64,000 nucleotides of DNA. Source: Acidobacteriota bacterium. Its GTDB lineage: Bacteria > Acidobacteriota > Blastocatellia > UBA7656. Position numbers and translations under genes: made by a program. The stretch covers positions 158,748-222,747 of the forward strand of contig JBFMDH010000010.1 in NCBI GenBank assembly GCA_040754075.1, written 5' to 3'. Positions 1 through 10,299 of this stretch are shown piece after piece (within the stretch, counting starts at the first letter, position 1; every line of letters begins with the position of its first letter). The notes below the pieces were generated by a model that saw nothing but the letters and a program-made list of their open reading frames with translations, was not told the DNA's origin and searched no databases.

Positions 1-1238
1 GTATCACTGCGCCCGCCTTCTTTGAGTGCTGTCTGCAAACGAACCTGGCCGCTTTGAATTGCCGGCGCGAGTCCGAAAATCAATCCGCTCACCATTGAAA
101 TCAAACCGGTAAATAAAAGCACTCGACCATCAAGTTGCATTTCGTCCAGGCGCGGCAGATTTTCCGGTTTGAAGGCGACAATCAAATCCATTCCCCAGGA
201 CGCAAGAAATAATCCAAGCGTTCCGCCGATGAGCGCCAATAATAAACTTTCAGTTATCGATTGGCGAATCAACCGCCAACGACTCGCGCCCAGCGCCGCG
301 CGAATCGCCATCTCTTTTTCACGACCGGTTGCGCGTACCAGTAATAGATTGGCGACATTGACCGAAGCGATAAGCAACACAAAAACCACTGCGCCAAGCA
401 GCACAATGAGTGGCAATTCGGAATTGCCAACAATTATGGTCTTGAGCGGTCGCAAGACGGTTTTGCTTTTGCTTTCATCATTACTGCCAGGCGTAGCAAA
501 GCGTTTGCCGATTTCGTTGACGATGGCGCTAGTGTCGGCTTGCGCCTGTAGTTGTGTGACTCCATCCTGTAACCGACCGATGACCCCCAGATAATAAGGC
601 GGGCGATTTTGCGGCGGCGCAATTTGAATCGTCGCCCAAAATTCTGAAGTTCCGGTTCTGGCAAAGCGAAATTCTTTGGGCATCACGCCAATCACTGCAT
701 AGCTTTGGTTATTGAGGGAAATCGATTGCTCGCTGGCGCGAGGGTCACCATTCAGATGTTTTTGCCAGAAAGCGTAACTGACAACCACCACACGCTCTTT
801 GCCGGGTTGGTCTTCATCCGGTAAAAAGGTTCGACCTAACATCGGCTTCATTTGCAAAACTTCAAAAAAGTCTGCGGTCACAAGTGAACCGATGACCTGT
901 TCGGGAACCTCTTTGCCAGTGAGGTTGAACCCGTTACGCGGCGTTGAAAAACCAGCAACGTGAGAAAAGCTTTGATTGTATTCTTTAATGGCGAGAAAAT
1001 CAGCATCGCCAAGGCTGCCTCGACCGCCTTCCAATTGCGAATTGAACAAGCCGATGTCCATCACGCTTTCGGAATTCGGATAAGGCAAGGCTTTGAGCAG
1101 CACAGCGTTGACGACCGAAAAAATTGCCGTATTCGCGCCGATGCCAAGCGCGATGACAATTACCGCAATGAAGGTAAAGGTCGGGGTTTTCAAAAGCATC
1201 CGCGCACCATAACGAATATCTTGCAAAAGCGTATCCAT
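1..1238 (-). CDS. ADOP-family (MacB/FtsX-like) ABC permease, N-terminal part, cut by window edge
   Basis: The reading frame stays open from an ATG at 1236-1238 to the left edge, about 412 codons. The start [16 protein letters not shown] is followed by a first membrane segment with the family signature [18 protein letters not shown] (about residues 25-50). A periplasmic MacB-type domain follows, then the first FtsX transmembrane set ([20 protein letters not shown], then [17 protein letters not shown]). The start has an AAGGAGTGATT-type ribosome site. Full-length paralogues here are about 800-865 residues, so roughly the C-terminal half lies outside the window. It is the last visible member of a minus-strand series of six paralogues that shares one ATPase and one adaptor upstream. 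Transport substrate unknown. Confidence 0.93.
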   Translation of the reverse strand, partial: MDTLLQDIRYGARMLLKTPTFTFIAVIVIALGIGANTAIFSVVNAVLLKALPYPNSESVMDIGLFNSQLEGGRGSLGDADFLAIKEYNQSFSHVAGFSTPRNGFNLTGKEVPEQVIGSLVTADFFEVLQMKPMLGRTFLPDEDQPGKERVVVVSYAFWQKHLNGDPRASEQSISLNNQSYAVIGVMPKEFRFARTGTSEFWATIQIAPPQNRPPYYLGVIGRLQDGVTQLQAQADTSAIVNEIGKRFATPGSNDESKSKTVLRPLKTIIVGNSELPLIVLLGAVVFVLLIASVNVANLLLVRATGREKEMAIRAALGASRWRLIRQSITESLLLALIGGTLGLFLASWGMDLIVAFKPENLPRLDEMQLDGRVLLFTGLISMVSGLIFGLAPAIQSGQVRLQTALKEGGRSD

Positions 1239-1266
1239 AATCACTCCTTAAAGCCTTTGTCGATTA

Positions 1267-2148
1267 TCACGTTTCCGCCAATTCATCGGTGAAATGCGGC
1301 GGTGATGTGGTATTGGCATTCCGCAAAATTTGCCCGGCTACTTCTTTTAATAACTTGGCTGCGGTCATCGCCGTCATGTCCATCACATCTCTTACCGGGT
1401 TGAATTCGACAATATCCGCGCCGACAATCGGCGCTTGAATTGCGTGAATTTGTTGAATCACTTCCCGCGTCGAAAGTCCGCCGGGTTCGTGATGCGAAAC
1501 GCCCGGCGCAAATGCCGGGTCGAGGCAGTCCATATCAATCGAGAGATAAACCGGCGTCGCAAATTGCAAATCCATCGCGCCGCGCCAATCTTTCATCTCG
1601 TGGATTTCGACGCCGAATCGGTCAGCCTGTTCACGTTGATGACAGGTCAATGCGCGAATGCCGATTTGCACCAGACGGTCAGCAAGTCCCGCTTCACAAA
1701 TTCGCGCAAACGGTGAAGCGTGTGAAAAACGATTACCGCCGAGTTCATCGTAAAGGTCAGGGTGGGCGTCGAAATGCAGGATGCTCAGCCGTGAATATTT
1801 TTTTCGGAAAGCTTTAATAATCGGATAGGTGATGGAATGGTCTCCGCCTAGCGAAACAACCGGCAGGCTCGATTCGAGCAAGGATTCGATAGTCTGTTCG
1901 ATTTCAGCGAAGACGTTTGCAGTTGGCGTGAATTTTAAATCGCCCGCATCGTAAATTACATCCTCGGTTCCGAGATTAAAACCAAGCTCTGTCCAGTCGT
2001 TGCTGGAATCCGAATGAAAGGCTTTTCTAATCAACGGTGGCGCTTGAGCCGCGCCTTTTAAAAACGAGGAATGGTCATCAAGTGGAATGCCAATCAAGGC
2101 GATTCGGCTGGATAGTGTCATTCGATTTGATGGTTGACCGTTTGCCAT
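1267..2148 (-). CDS. Ureohydrolase (agmatinase/arginase family)
   Basis: A Mn-dependent ureohydrolase, about 293 residues, close to the family's usual 290-310. The three metal-binding blocks are visible: SLGGDHSITYP (about residue 103), HFDAHPDLYD (about 125) and SIDMDCLDPAFAPGVSHHEP (about 207). The family hydrolyses agmatine, arginine, guanidinobutyrate or formiminoglutamate; the motifs do not separate these, though the HHEPGG form is commoner in agmatinase-like members. No signal peptide, so cytosolic. Two ATG starts are possible (2148 or 2121); neither has a strong ribosome site, and a TTG lies further upstream at 2157. It sits 28 bp from the partial ADOP permease and 76 bp from the M28 peptidase, so it may be cotranscribed with the transporter block without an obvious functional link. 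Confidence 0.9.
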   Translation of the reverse strand: MANGQPSNRMTLSSRIALIGIPLDDHSSFLKGAAQAPPLIRKAFHSDSSNDWTELGFNLGTEDVIYDAGDLKFTPTANVFAEIEQTIESLLESSLPVVSLGGDHSITYPIIKAFRKKYSRLSILHFDAHPDLYDELGGNRFSHASPFARICEAGLADRLVQIGIRALTCHQREQADRFGVEIHEMKDWRGAMDLQFATPVYLSIDMDCLDPAFAPGVSHHEPGGLSTREVIQQIHAIQAPIVGADIVEFNPVRDVMDMTAMTAAKLLKEVAGQILRNANTTSPPHFTDELAET

Positions 2149-2233
2149 GAACTTCAAAGCGCTTCAACTTGGACAAATATCGGGCAAGGACGCGCCTTGC
2201 CCTTATAAAGAGTTGCGGGTCTTAGACGGCGCG

Positions 2234-3880
2234 CTAATTCCCGGCTTCAAGCGAAGGAATTTTATCGACCTTGGGACGATTGGCGCGATTTGCCAACTCC
2301 CACGCGGTTGCGAAAATGGTTCGCGCAATTTTTTCCATATTTTGAAAATCGATTTTGTCTACATGGTCAGATGGTCGGTGATAATCTGCGTGCTCGCCAT
2401 CCATGTAAAAGATGATGGGTATTCCTTTTCTTGCATAGTTGTAATGGTCGCTGCGGAAAAAGAAATTGTCGGGATGTTTGATGTCATCATAGCGATAATC
2501 GAAATTCAATTTGAGATAGGATTGGTTGATGGCTTCGCTGATGCCCTTCAACTCTGTGCTCATCATGTTGGGACCGATGAGAAAAACTTCACCGGGTTTT
2601 GGCAAGGGTTGATTTGCCGGTACATCATTCTCTTTTTTGGTTCGCCCAATCATATCAATGTTGAGACAGGCAACGATTTGATTGAGCGGAATCGTCGGAT
2701 AGTCCGTGAAATAGCGCGACCCCCACAAACCCTTCTCTTCGCCCGCGTGCCAGATAAACAGTATCGAACGTTTCGGGCGGGTGCCTCTGGCAAAGGCTTC
2801 TGCCATCGCCAGCACCGCTACGGTTCCCGAACCATCATCATCCGCGCCGTTATAAATCGCATCACCGTTGACGGGAAGCCCGATGCCAACGTGGTCATAA
2901 TGCGCGCCGATGGCGACATATTCATTTTTCAATACCGGGTCGCTGCCTTCTAAAACGCCGATGACATTTTGGGTTCCCGTGGGTTCCGATCTGGTTGCGA
3001 TTTGCATGCTGACTTTTTTCTCTGCCTTGAATTCAAAAGCTTCAATCGAATCGCTCGCGGCAGCGCGATTGAAAATCATCGTCGCATTCTGTTTTTCACC
3101 TTGAAAGAGCACATTGACCAATCTCGGCGCAATGATAAGCGAAGGGATTTGAGAATTGGTCGCGCTCTGGAATTTATCGACCGTTGCAAATCCTCGTTCC
3201 AAGGCGTTTTGACGGGACTGATTCCAGTTTGCCAGGGTTTGAAACCCGGCGACTTGCATGACGGCAATCGCCCCGCGTTTTTGCGCCGCACTGGTTGGAA
3301 AATCCCAGTCTTCGCCCTGTTTGCCTGAAAAATCTTTGTTGGAGATGTCTTTCGGCGGTGCGCCCGTTACCACGACAATTTTGCCTTTCACATCAATGCC
3401 CTGATAGGCATCAATGTTTTTCGCTTTGAACACCCAGCCGTGACTGGCATAAACCACCTGTCCGCTTGCTGAACCCGGAGAGAGCGAGGTCAGAAAATCC
3501 TCACCATAATTAAATGCCTGACCATTGATTTCGACGCGAGTCTGTTGCGGGTCAATTTTATTGCGCTTCATGGCGATGCGTTGAAAGTAACTGCCATCAT
3601 CGCCCGCCGGTTTAACGCCCCAGCGCGAGAGTTGTGAAGCGATATATTTCGCTGTGGTGTCGAGTCCGCGTGAAGGCGTGTCGCGCCCTTCCATTTCATC
3701 CGATGCCACAAAGGTCAGGTAGTCTTTCAACTGTGTGGCGTTGATAAAATCGGCATTGCCGTGAACTGACGCCGCAGTAGTTGCCGCAAGTTTTTCAGCC
3801 TTGCGTTGCGCGAACGTTTGAACGCCAGGCATCACCAAAGCGATGACCAAAAAATAAATGAGAGAGAGTGGTTTTTTCAT
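2234..3880 (-). CDS. Secreted M28 family zinc aminopeptidase with PA domain
   Basis: An exported metallopeptidase of about 548 residues. The N-terminus (MKKPLSLIYFLVIALVMPG) is a signal peptide. An M28 N-terminal region is interrupted by a protease-associated domain (about 140-275). The catalytic domain shows the binuclear zinc ligands in order: GAHYDHVG (about 328), YNGADDDGSGT (about 345), HAGEEKGLWGS (about 380), NIDMIGR (about 410) and SDHYNYARKGIP with a later HADYHRPSD (about 485-510). The second of two in-frame ATGs is chosen because AGGA abuts the first but is 6 nt from the second. The family releases N-terminal residues from peptides in the periplasm or outside. Being placed between ADOP permeases 14 and 76 bp from its neighbours suggests cotranscription. 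Confidence 0.93.
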   Translation of the reverse strand: MKKPLSLIYFLVIALVMPGVQTFAQRKAEKLAATTAASVHGNADFINATQLKDYLTFVASDEMEGRDTPSRGLDTTAKYIASQLSRWGVKPAGDDGSYFQRIAMKRNKIDPQQTRVEINGQAFNYGEDFLTSLSPGSASGQVVYASHGWVFKAKNIDAYQGIDVKGKIVVVTGAPPKDISNKDFSGKQGEDWDFPTSAAQKRGAIAVMQVAGFQTLANWNQSRQNALERGFATVDKFQSATNSQIPSLIIAPRLVNVLFQGEKQNATMIFNRAAASDSIEAFEFKAEKKVSMQIATRSEPTGTQNVIGVLEGSDPVLKNEYVAIGAHYDHVGIGLPVNGDAIYNGADDDGSGTVAVLAMAEAFARGTRPKRSILFIWHAGEEKGLWGSRYFTDYPTIPLNQIVACLNIDMIGRTKKENDVPANQPLPKPGEVFLIGPNMMSTELKGISEAINQSYLKLNFDYRYDDIKHPDNFFFRSDHYNYARKGIPIIFYMDGEHADYHRPSDHVDKIDFQNMEKIARTIFATAWELANRANRPKVDKIPSLEAGN

Positions 3881-3900
3881 ATTCATTCCTGTTTTTAAAA

Positions 3901-6294
3901 TTATTCGTATCGCAGAGCAATCATCGGATCGACCTTGCTGGCGCGTCTTGCCGGAAGATAACAGGCAAGGATGGCAACCAGAAAAAGCAGCCCGGCAATC
4001 ATTGTAAAGGTCAGCGGGTCGCTGGCGCTCACACCAAACAACAGGGTTTGCAATAATCGCGTTAAAGCAAATGCCGCAAGCAATCCGATGCCGACACCGA
4101 TGATGGTTAAAAGGAGTCCTTGACCGATAACCAGTTTGAACACATCGCGCAACTGTGCGCCAAGTGCAAGGCGTATGCCGATTTCGTGCGTGCGTTGGGT
4201 GACCAGATACGCAATCACGCCATAGATGCCGCTCACCGCTAACAACAAGGCGACAACCGCGAATATCGTGAGCATCAAGGTATTGAAACGCTCGCCGGCA
4301 AGCGATGTCGAAACGATTTCCGTCATCGGTCGCACTCTGTTTAAGGGAATCAACGGGTCAACTTTCCATACTTTGGTTTTCACATCCTGAATTAAATTTG
4401 CAGACGCGGACTGGCTGCGCACCACCAGATTCATCCAGCGTTTCCATTCGCGACCTGATTGTGCATAAGGCGTATAAAGTGCCGATTGCTCAGGCTGATT
4501 GAGTCCAAAATATTTCACATCGCTTACCACACCGACGATGGTAATCCAGTTCACTTCACGGTCGCGCGCCCAGCGAACGCGCGCGCCAAGCGGCGACTCG
4601 CCATCGAAAAATTCATTGACGAAACTTTCATTGACGACGCCAACGAGCGGCGCTTTGTCGGTATCCTGCGCGGTAAAATCGCGCCCGCTGAGTAGCGCAA
4701 TCTGCATGGCGCGAAAATATTCACCTTCAATGCTGCGGGTTAAAAGTTCCGGTTCTTCACCAACGGCGACCGGCGGACGACCTTCGATAATGAAATTGTG
4801 AGTTAGCAAATCGGTGCCGAGCGGCAATTCACTAACTAAAGCTGCCTGAACGCCGGGAATCGCATTGACCTCTTCGAGCATGCGCGAGCGAAACTGATTT
4901 TGTCTGGCAATTTCTTTGTAGCGCGTTTCCGGTAAATCAATCCGCATGGTCGTCACATTTTCAGGATTGAAGCCGGGACGAACGGCGCGCAATTGCGAAA
5001 AACTTTTGATGAGCAGTCCTGCGCCGATGAGCAATACCATTGCAATGGCAATCTCTGCAATGACCAGTGTGCTGCGCAAACGCTGTTTTCCAAACCCGCC
5101 GGTGGCGGTTCGTCCGCCTTCTTTCAGCGAATCGTTCAGGTTATTGCCTGAAGCATTCCACGCCGGTATCAAACCAAAGACCAACCCGGTAATCACCGAA
5201 AGCCCCAAGGTAAAAAGCAGTGCCACACGGTCAACGCGAATTTCATTGAGCCTCGGCAAATCATCGGGTTTCAGTGACACCAGCAAATCAATTCCCCAGA
5301 TTGCCAGAATGATGCCGAGCGCCCCGCCGCCAAGCGCAATCAGTACGCTTTCGGTCAGTAGTTGCCGAATGATGCGCAAACGATTTGCGCCAAGCGCCGA
5401 GCGGATAACCATTTCGCGTTCGCGTTCCGCAGAGCGTGTGAGTAACAGGTTGGCGAAATTGGCGCAGGCAATCAGCAACACCAAAGCGACTGCGCCGAAA
5501 ATAATCAGCAGTGGGGTGCGGGAATTTCCGACGATGCGTTCCTGCAAAGGAAACAAAACGGTTTGCCGGGTTTTGTTTTCTTCGGGATATTCGGCGGCAA
5601 ATTGCTGATCGATGATTTGCATCTCGGCTTGCGCCTGTTCGATAGAGACACCTTTCGCCAGTTTCGCATAGGTTCTTAAAAAATGTACGCCACGATAAGC
5701 CGCCGCAAGCGGGTTTGCGACATTGACCGGCGCAAAGGCTTCGACACGTTCGCGAGGCGAAACAAAATTTTTGGGCATCACGCCGATGATGGTATAAACC
5801 TTACCGGCAAGCGGAATCTCTTTGTTGATGATTTGCGGGTCACCATTAAACTGGCTTTGCCACAGTTCATAACTTAAAACCAGAACCGGTTCCCCGCCCT
5901 GCCGGTCTTCGGTTGAAATGACGCGACCCATCAAGGGTTCGACGCCAAGCGTTTTGAAATACCCGGCAGTAACCTGTCCGGTCATAATTTGTTGGGGTTC
6001 AGCCCCGCCGGTGTAATCCAGCGGTTGATAGGTGATGCCGCCTATCTCTTCAAACGATTGATTGCGCGATTTAAGGTCGGCGACATCAAGGGGTGATTGA
6101 TTTGAACGGAACGTGATGAGGCGGTTTGAATCTTTATAGAGCAAGGGACTGAGCAACACCGAATTGACGACGCTGAAAATCGCCGTATTCGCGCCGATGC
6201 CGAGCGCCAGCGTAAAAACGGCAAGCAGGGTAAAAGCCGGTTTATTTTTCAGCGACCGCAAACCATATTTCACATCTTGCCAAAGTGTTTCCAT
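3901..6294 (-). CDS. ADOP-family ABC permease (MacB/FtsX-like)
   Basis: An orphan-type permease of about 797 residues built as a tandem of two MacB periplasmic/FtsX halves. [15 protein letters not shown] precedes TM1 with [18 protein letters not shown]. The first FtsX set follows at about 275-395, a new MacB-type half begins near 415 ([19 protein letters not shown]), and the C-terminal FtsX set ends in [11 protein letters not shown], a tail shared with the paralogues here. The start at 6294 has AGGAG 6-7 nt upstream; an upstream codon would add six residues without support. No ATPase domain is fused, so it must borrow one, most simply the product at 18197-18907. Family members are inner-membrane mechanotransmission or export permeases; substrate unknown. 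Confidence 0.94.
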   Translation of the reverse strand: METLWQDVKYGLRSLKNKPAFTLLAVFTLALGIGANTAIFSVVNSVLLSPLLYKDSNRLITFRSNQSPLDVADLKSRNQSFEEIGGITYQPLDYTGGAEPQQIMTGQVTAGYFKTLGVEPLMGRVISTEDRQGGEPVLVLSYELWQSQFNGDPQIINKEIPLAGKVYTIIGVMPKNFVSPRERVEAFAPVNVANPLAAAYRGVHFLRTYAKLAKGVSIEQAQAEMQIIDQQFAAEYPEENKTRQTVLFPLQERIVGNSRTPLLIIFGAVALVLLIACANFANLLLTRSAEREREMVIRSALGANRLRIIRQLLTESVLIALGGGALGIILAIWGIDLLVSLKPDDLPRLNEIRVDRVALLFTLGLSVITGLVFGLIPAWNASGNNLNDSLKEGGRTATGGFGKQRLRSTLVIAEIAIAMVLLIGAGLLIKSFSQLRAVRPGFNPENVTTMRIDLPETRYKEIARQNQFRSRMLEEVNAIPGVQAALVSELPLGTDLLTHNFIIEGRPPVAVGEEPELLTRSIEGEYFRAMQIALLSGRDFTAQDTDKAPLVGVVNESFVNEFFDGESPLGARVRWARDREVNWITIVGVVSDVKYFGLNQPEQSALYTPYAQSGREWKRWMNLVVRSQSASANLIQDVKTKVWKVDPLIPLNRVRPMTEIVSTSLAGERFNTLMLTIFAVVALLLAVSGIYGVIAYLVTQRTHEIGIRLALGAQLRDVFKLVIGQGLLLTIIGVGIGLLAAFALTRLLQTLLFGVSASDPLTFTMIAGLLFLVAILACYLPARRASKVDPMIALRYE

Positions 6295-6337
6295 GACATT
6301 CTCCTGTGGCAAAGAATTGGCGCTGGGTTCTCATTAT

Positions 6338-7846
6338 TTATTCAGGTTTTTCTTTCAACTTCTTCAAAGTCTGTTTGGCGTTTTCATTCGTTGGGTCAAG
6401 CTCGATTGCCCGTTCGTAATTTTTAATCGCTAATGCTTTCCCGCCATCTGCCGCATAAGCTTCTGCGAGACTGTCGTAAACATTCGCCGATTGCGGATAA
6501 TCCTCAACATTCATTTTAAAAACTTCGATGGCGTCTTTCAGCTTACGTGCAGTGATGAGGTTGTAACCGAGGCGATTGACCTGCGCTTCATCAAGCGCCG
6601 CTTGCGGATTCTTGCGACGCTCGCGATAGTCACGCAGCGCGCTTTCCGCGCCTCGCGCCAGGATGTCATTGAACAGTTTTTTTCCGGGCGAGTTATAGGT
6701 TTCGTATTTGAGCCAGGCGAGCGCCGGTTGATTATTGCCGAGAACTTCGCCAATGATTTCAGGCACGATGGAAAGCCCGTTGGTGCTGTTGGCAAATACC
6801 ACGACCCCGGATTTTTTTTGCGGATTGGCAACGATGTAGGCTTTGGAGTTGCCGTTGTCACCCCAATGCCAGAAGGCTGTTCCATTCGCTGTGGTCTGCA
6901 ATCCCCAACCCAGACCCCATGCCAAACTCGGCGACAATTTTTCAGGCGCGCGCAGCGTGTTGTTGGCGCCGCTTTCACTCACTTTGATTTGCGGCGTCAA
7001 CATCAGTTTGGCTGTCGTTTTTTTCAACCCTTCGCCTTTCAGAATGGCGACGATGAATCGCCCATAATCGGTTGCCGTGGTTTGCAAACTCGCGGCAGCA
7101 TTGGGTTGCTGAGTTTTATTCTGCCCTGCGGGTTCACCAATGGCGTTATGGCGAAAAATCGCCTGCGTGTCGTAATCATTTCGCCAGACGTAGCTGCTGC
7201 TTTTCATTTCAAGCGGAACAAAAACCGTTCGTGTCATGAAATCGTTGAATTTTTCACCGGTGATTTTTTCAATCACTTTGGCGAGATAGACAAAGCCTTC
7301 GCCTGAATAACTGAATCGCTCACCTGGCGTAAAATGAATCGATAAAGGGCTGCCCGGCCTTCGCCAGTTGGGAAATCCCGGCGTGTGTGAAAGCACATGG
7401 CGCGCGGTGATTTGACTAATGCGCGCATCATCACCGACATCATAATTGCCCGGCAAATAATGATTGAGCGGCTTGTCGAGTTCGATTTTCCCCGCATCAA
7501 CTAATTTCAAAACTGCATAAGCGAACACCGGCTTACTGAGCGAGGCGGCTTCAAAGGTTGTGGTGTCGGTGACCGGTTCATTAGTCGCAGAATTTTTAAC
7601 GCCGAACCCTTGATGCCAGGCTATCAGGTTATTTTCAACCACCGCAATCGAAAGCCCCGGCACTCGTCCTTCATTCATTAATTGGGGAATCCGATTTTTG
7701 AGGGTAGCGATAACTGTCGCAATGTTTGATTTCGATTTAGAACTTTTTGGCTGCACCAGTGGTGAATGGGTTTGAGTAAAAGAAAAACCTGCACTCATTA
7801 AAAACATCACCGGTAAACCAATCGCCAATCGTTTGGAGTACAACAT
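6338..7846 (-). CDS. Exported serine hydrolase (class C beta-lactamase/PBP fold) with C-terminal TPRs
   Basis: A 502-residue exported protein. After a signal peptide ending near ...SAGFSFTQ comes a serine beta-lactamase-like domain with SLSK (SxxK nucleophile, about residue 101), YSGEGF where the family usually has YxN (about 180) and HWGDNG as the third HxG box (about 328). About residues 420-500 form TPR-like helices (AEAYAADGGKALAIKNYERA). Family members are D-aminopeptidases, esterases or penicillin-binding-protein-like enzymes; beta-lactam resistance is not implied. The ribosome site AAGGAGGG is strong. It sits 12 and 25 bp from ADOP permeases on either side. Replacement of the YxN asparagine by glycine may alter the chemistry and is worth checking. 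Confidence 0.92.
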   Translation of the reverse strand: MLYSKRLAIGLPVMFLMSAGFSFTQTHSPLVQPKSSKSKSNIATVIATLKNRIPQLMNEGRVPGLSIAVVENNLIAWHQGFGVKNSATNEPVTDTTTFEAASLSKPVFAYAVLKLVDAGKIELDKPLNHYLPGNYDVGDDARISQITARHVLSHTPGFPNWRRPGSPLSIHFTPGERFSYSGEGFVYLAKVIEKITGEKFNDFMTRTVFVPLEMKSSSYVWRNDYDTQAIFRHNAIGEPAGQNKTQQPNAAASLQTTATDYGRFIVAILKGEGLKKTTAKLMLTPQIKVSESGANNTLRAPEKLSPSLAWGLGWGLQTTANGTAFWHWGDNGNSKAYIVANPQKKSGVVVFANSTNGLSIVPEIIGEVLGNNQPALAWLKYETYNSPGKKLFNDILARGAESALRDYRERRKNPQAALDEAQVNRLGYNLITARKLKDAIEVFKMNVEDYPQSANVYDSLAEAYAADGGKALAIKNYERAIELDPTNENAKQTLKKLKEKPE

Positions 7847-7858
7847 ACGCCCTCCTTG

Positions 7859-10285
7859 TTATTCATACCTCAGCGCAATCATCGGGTCGACTTTGGTCGC
7901 ACGCCGCGCCGGAACCAGGCAGGCAACCACAGTAACCAAGGCAAGCAGAAAGGCGATTGAACCGAAGGTCGTGAAGTCCGTGGCGCTCACACTGTAAAGC
8001 AACCCGGATAGGGTTTTCGCGAGAAAATAAGCCGCGCCAAGTCCGAGCACAATGCCCATCACCGCGAGTTTCAGCCCTTGTTGAATAACCATGTTGAGCA
8101 CATTGCGGCTTTGCGCGCCAAGCGCAATGCGTATACCGATTTCGCGGGTGTTCTGTTCAACCGTGTAAGCCATTACGCCGTAAATCCCCATGATTGCCAG
8201 CAACAGAGCGATGATGGCAAAAATCGAAATCAATATGGCGATGAATTTTTGCGGCGTTAAAGAGAGCGCCAATCGTTCATCCATCATGCGAATGTTATAG
8301 AGCGGTAAATCGCCATCCAGCGATTGCACTTCATTGCGAATCGCCGCAGTTAAATTGCCCGAATCGCCTTTGCCACGCGCCACCAGCATCATTCTCGATG
8401 AACTTTGTTGAAGGTAGGGAATGTACATCTCCGGTTTTTCCGCCACCGCCAAATCCTGATGTTTTATATCGCCAACGATGCCGACCACTTCGCGCCAAAT
8501 CGGTTTGCCGTAAAGTTCGACCTCGTCCTCGTCACCGATTTGGATGCGTTTACCAATCGCATTTTCGTTGGGGAAGAAAGTTCGCGCCCAACATTGATTG
8601 ACGACAATCACACCATTGGTTTGCGGGGTGTCGCGGTCAGTGACGTCGCGCCCTTCAACCAACGGGATATTCATGGTTTTGAAATAATTCGGGGTTACAA
8701 CACGGCGGTCGGCAGCAAATCCATCATCGGAATTTTGCGAAGGGCGACCTTCGACTTCAAAAGAACTGACCGAACGAGAGCCGGAAAATGGCAAGTTGCT
8801 CACTGCGCCTGCGGATTCCAACCCGCTGATGTTATTGATGCGTTCAAGCGCCTTTTGAAAGAAGGCTCCCGGTTTTTCGGCTTCTTTGTACCGGGTTTGT
8901 GGCAAAGAAATTTGCGCACTCAGCAAGTTGGTTGGGTTAAAACCGGGATTGACATTTTGCAGACGCAAGAAGGTCGTGAGTAATAAACCAGCGCCGACTA
9001 AGACCACAAGGGCAATGGCGATTTCCGCGCTTACAAGCACACCAAGCACGCCATTTTTCAGCGAATTCCCGGCAACCGATTGACCGGATTCTTTCAAGGT
9101 GTGGTTTAAATCCAACCGGGTTCCATAAAGCGCAGGGATGACCGATGAAATCGTTCCGGCGATGAACGAAGCGATTAAAGTGAAGAGTAAAACCCGGCTA
9201 TCGAGATTGATGTCTTTGAAACGCGGAACGTCATTGGGAATCAACGACAAAATCAAATCCACGCCCCACCACGCCAGGAAAAGTCCAACGCCGCCGCCAA
9301 GCGCCGAAAGCAGTAAACCTTCGGTTAAAAATTGTCTGAACAATTGCCAGCGACTCGCGCCGATGCTCAGGCGCACGGCAATCTCTTTGCGTCTTGACGT
9401 GGCGCGCACCAGTAATAAATTCGTCACATTGGCGCAGGCAATCAACAACACCAATCCGACTGCGCCGAGCAATACATAAAGCGAAGCGCGAACCGTGGGA
9501 TTCACAATCTGTTCGTGCAGCGGAATCAGGTTGATTCCCGAATTGGTATTGGTGTTGGGATATTGTTGTTCGAGATTGCCTGCGATGCTGTCCATTTCAA
9601 CTTGCGCGGCGCTCACCTGAACGCCGGGGTTTAATTTGCCGATGGCGAATAAAAAATGGTTGCCGCGTTCGATGCGCGAGACATCAATGCCAAGCGGCGT
9701 CCACAGTTCAACGTTATTGGGAAATTCAAAACCTGCGGGCAGGACGCCGATGATGTTATGAGTTTCGCCATTGAGTTGCAGGGTTTGACTCAGCACATCG
9801 GCGCGACCTTCAAATCGCGTGCGCCAGAATCCATTGCTAATCATCACCACGCGGTTTTTTCCCGGCGCATCTTCTTCGGCGAGAAAATCCCGACCGAGCG
9901 CGGGTTTGACGCCAAGTACGGAAAGAAAACTTGCAGACACGCCCGCGCCGCGCAAACTTTCGGGCTGAGAGCCACCGGTCAAGGTGAAACTCAAAAAACG
10001 ATAAGCCGAGAGATGTTCAAACTGCTGGCTCTGATTTCGCCAGTCATTGAAATTGAGCGGCGAGATCGAACTCTGGGTGGGTTTTTGTCGCTTGTCATAT
10101 TCCCAGAGTTGAATGATTCGTTCGGGTTCGACATACGGCAGGGGTTTTAACACGACACCATTGACGACGCTGAAAATCGCCGTGTTGGCGCCGATTCCCA
10201 GTGCAAAAGTAAAAATCGCCACCAGACAAAATCCGGGCTTTTTCAGTAATGTGCGAATCGCATATTTAATATCGTTCCAAAGCAT
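7859..10285 (-). CDS. ADOP-family ABC permease (MacB/FtsX-like)
   Basis: An 808-residue tandem permease. It starts MLWNDIKYAIRTLLKKPG, with TM1 motif [18 protein letters not shown], then a periplasmic domain. FtsX segments include [20 protein letters not shown] and EGLLLSALGGGVGLFLAWWG; a second-half helix is VLVSAEIAIALVVLVGAGLL, and the end is [16 protein letters not shown]-type ribosome site upstream of 10285. It is 14 bp from the next permease upstream and 12 bp from the serine hydrolase downstream. The stretch GEDEVELYGKPIWREVVGIV in the second periplasmic domain is acidic relative to paralogues, so ligand specificity may differ. Confidence 0.94.
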   Translation of the reverse strand: MLWNDIKYAIRTLLKKPGFCLVAIFTFALGIGANTAIFSVVNGVVLKPLPYVEPERIIQLWEYDKRQKPTQSSISPLNFNDWRNQSQQFEHLSAYRFLSFTLTGGSQPESLRGAGVSASFLSVLGVKPALGRDFLAEEDAPGKNRVVMISNGFWRTRFEGRADVLSQTLQLNGETHNIIGVLPAGFEFPNNVELWTPLGIDVSRIERGNHFLFAIGKLNPGVQVSAAQVEMDSIAGNLEQQYPNTNTNSGINLIPLHEQIVNPTVRASLYVLLGAVGLVLLIACANVTNLLLVRATSRRKEIAVRLSIGASRWQLFRQFLTEGLLLSALGGGVGLFLAWWGVDLILSLIPNDVPRFKDINLDSRVLLFTLIASFIAGTISSVIPALYGTRLDLNHTLKESGQSVAGNSLKNGVLGVLVSAEIAIALVVLVGAGLLLTTFLRLQNVNPGFNPTNLLSAQISLPQTRYKEAEKPGAFFQKALERINNISGLESAGAVSNLPFSGSRSVSSFEVEGRPSQNSDDGFAADRRVVTPNYFKTMNIPLVEGRDVTDRDTPQTNGVIVVNQCWARTFFPNENAIGKRIQIGDEDEVELYGKPIWREVVGIVGDIKHQDLAVAEKPEMYIPYLQQSSSRMMLVARGKGDSGNLTAAIRNEVQSLDGDLPLYNIRMMDERLALSLTPQKFIAILISIFAIIALLLAIMGIYGVMAYTVEQNTREIGIRIALGAQSRNVLNMVIQQGLKLAVMGIVLGLGAAYFLAKTLSGLLYSVSATDFTTFGSIAFLLALVTVVACLVPARRATKVDPMIALRYE

Positions 10286-10299
10286 TCGTATAGGTTCTC

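Noticed and set aside
2147..2953. 268-codon plus-strand ORF opposite the M28 peptidase
   Set aside because: Antisense shadow of a clear peptidase gene; many similar long shadows exist throughout because of codon bias.
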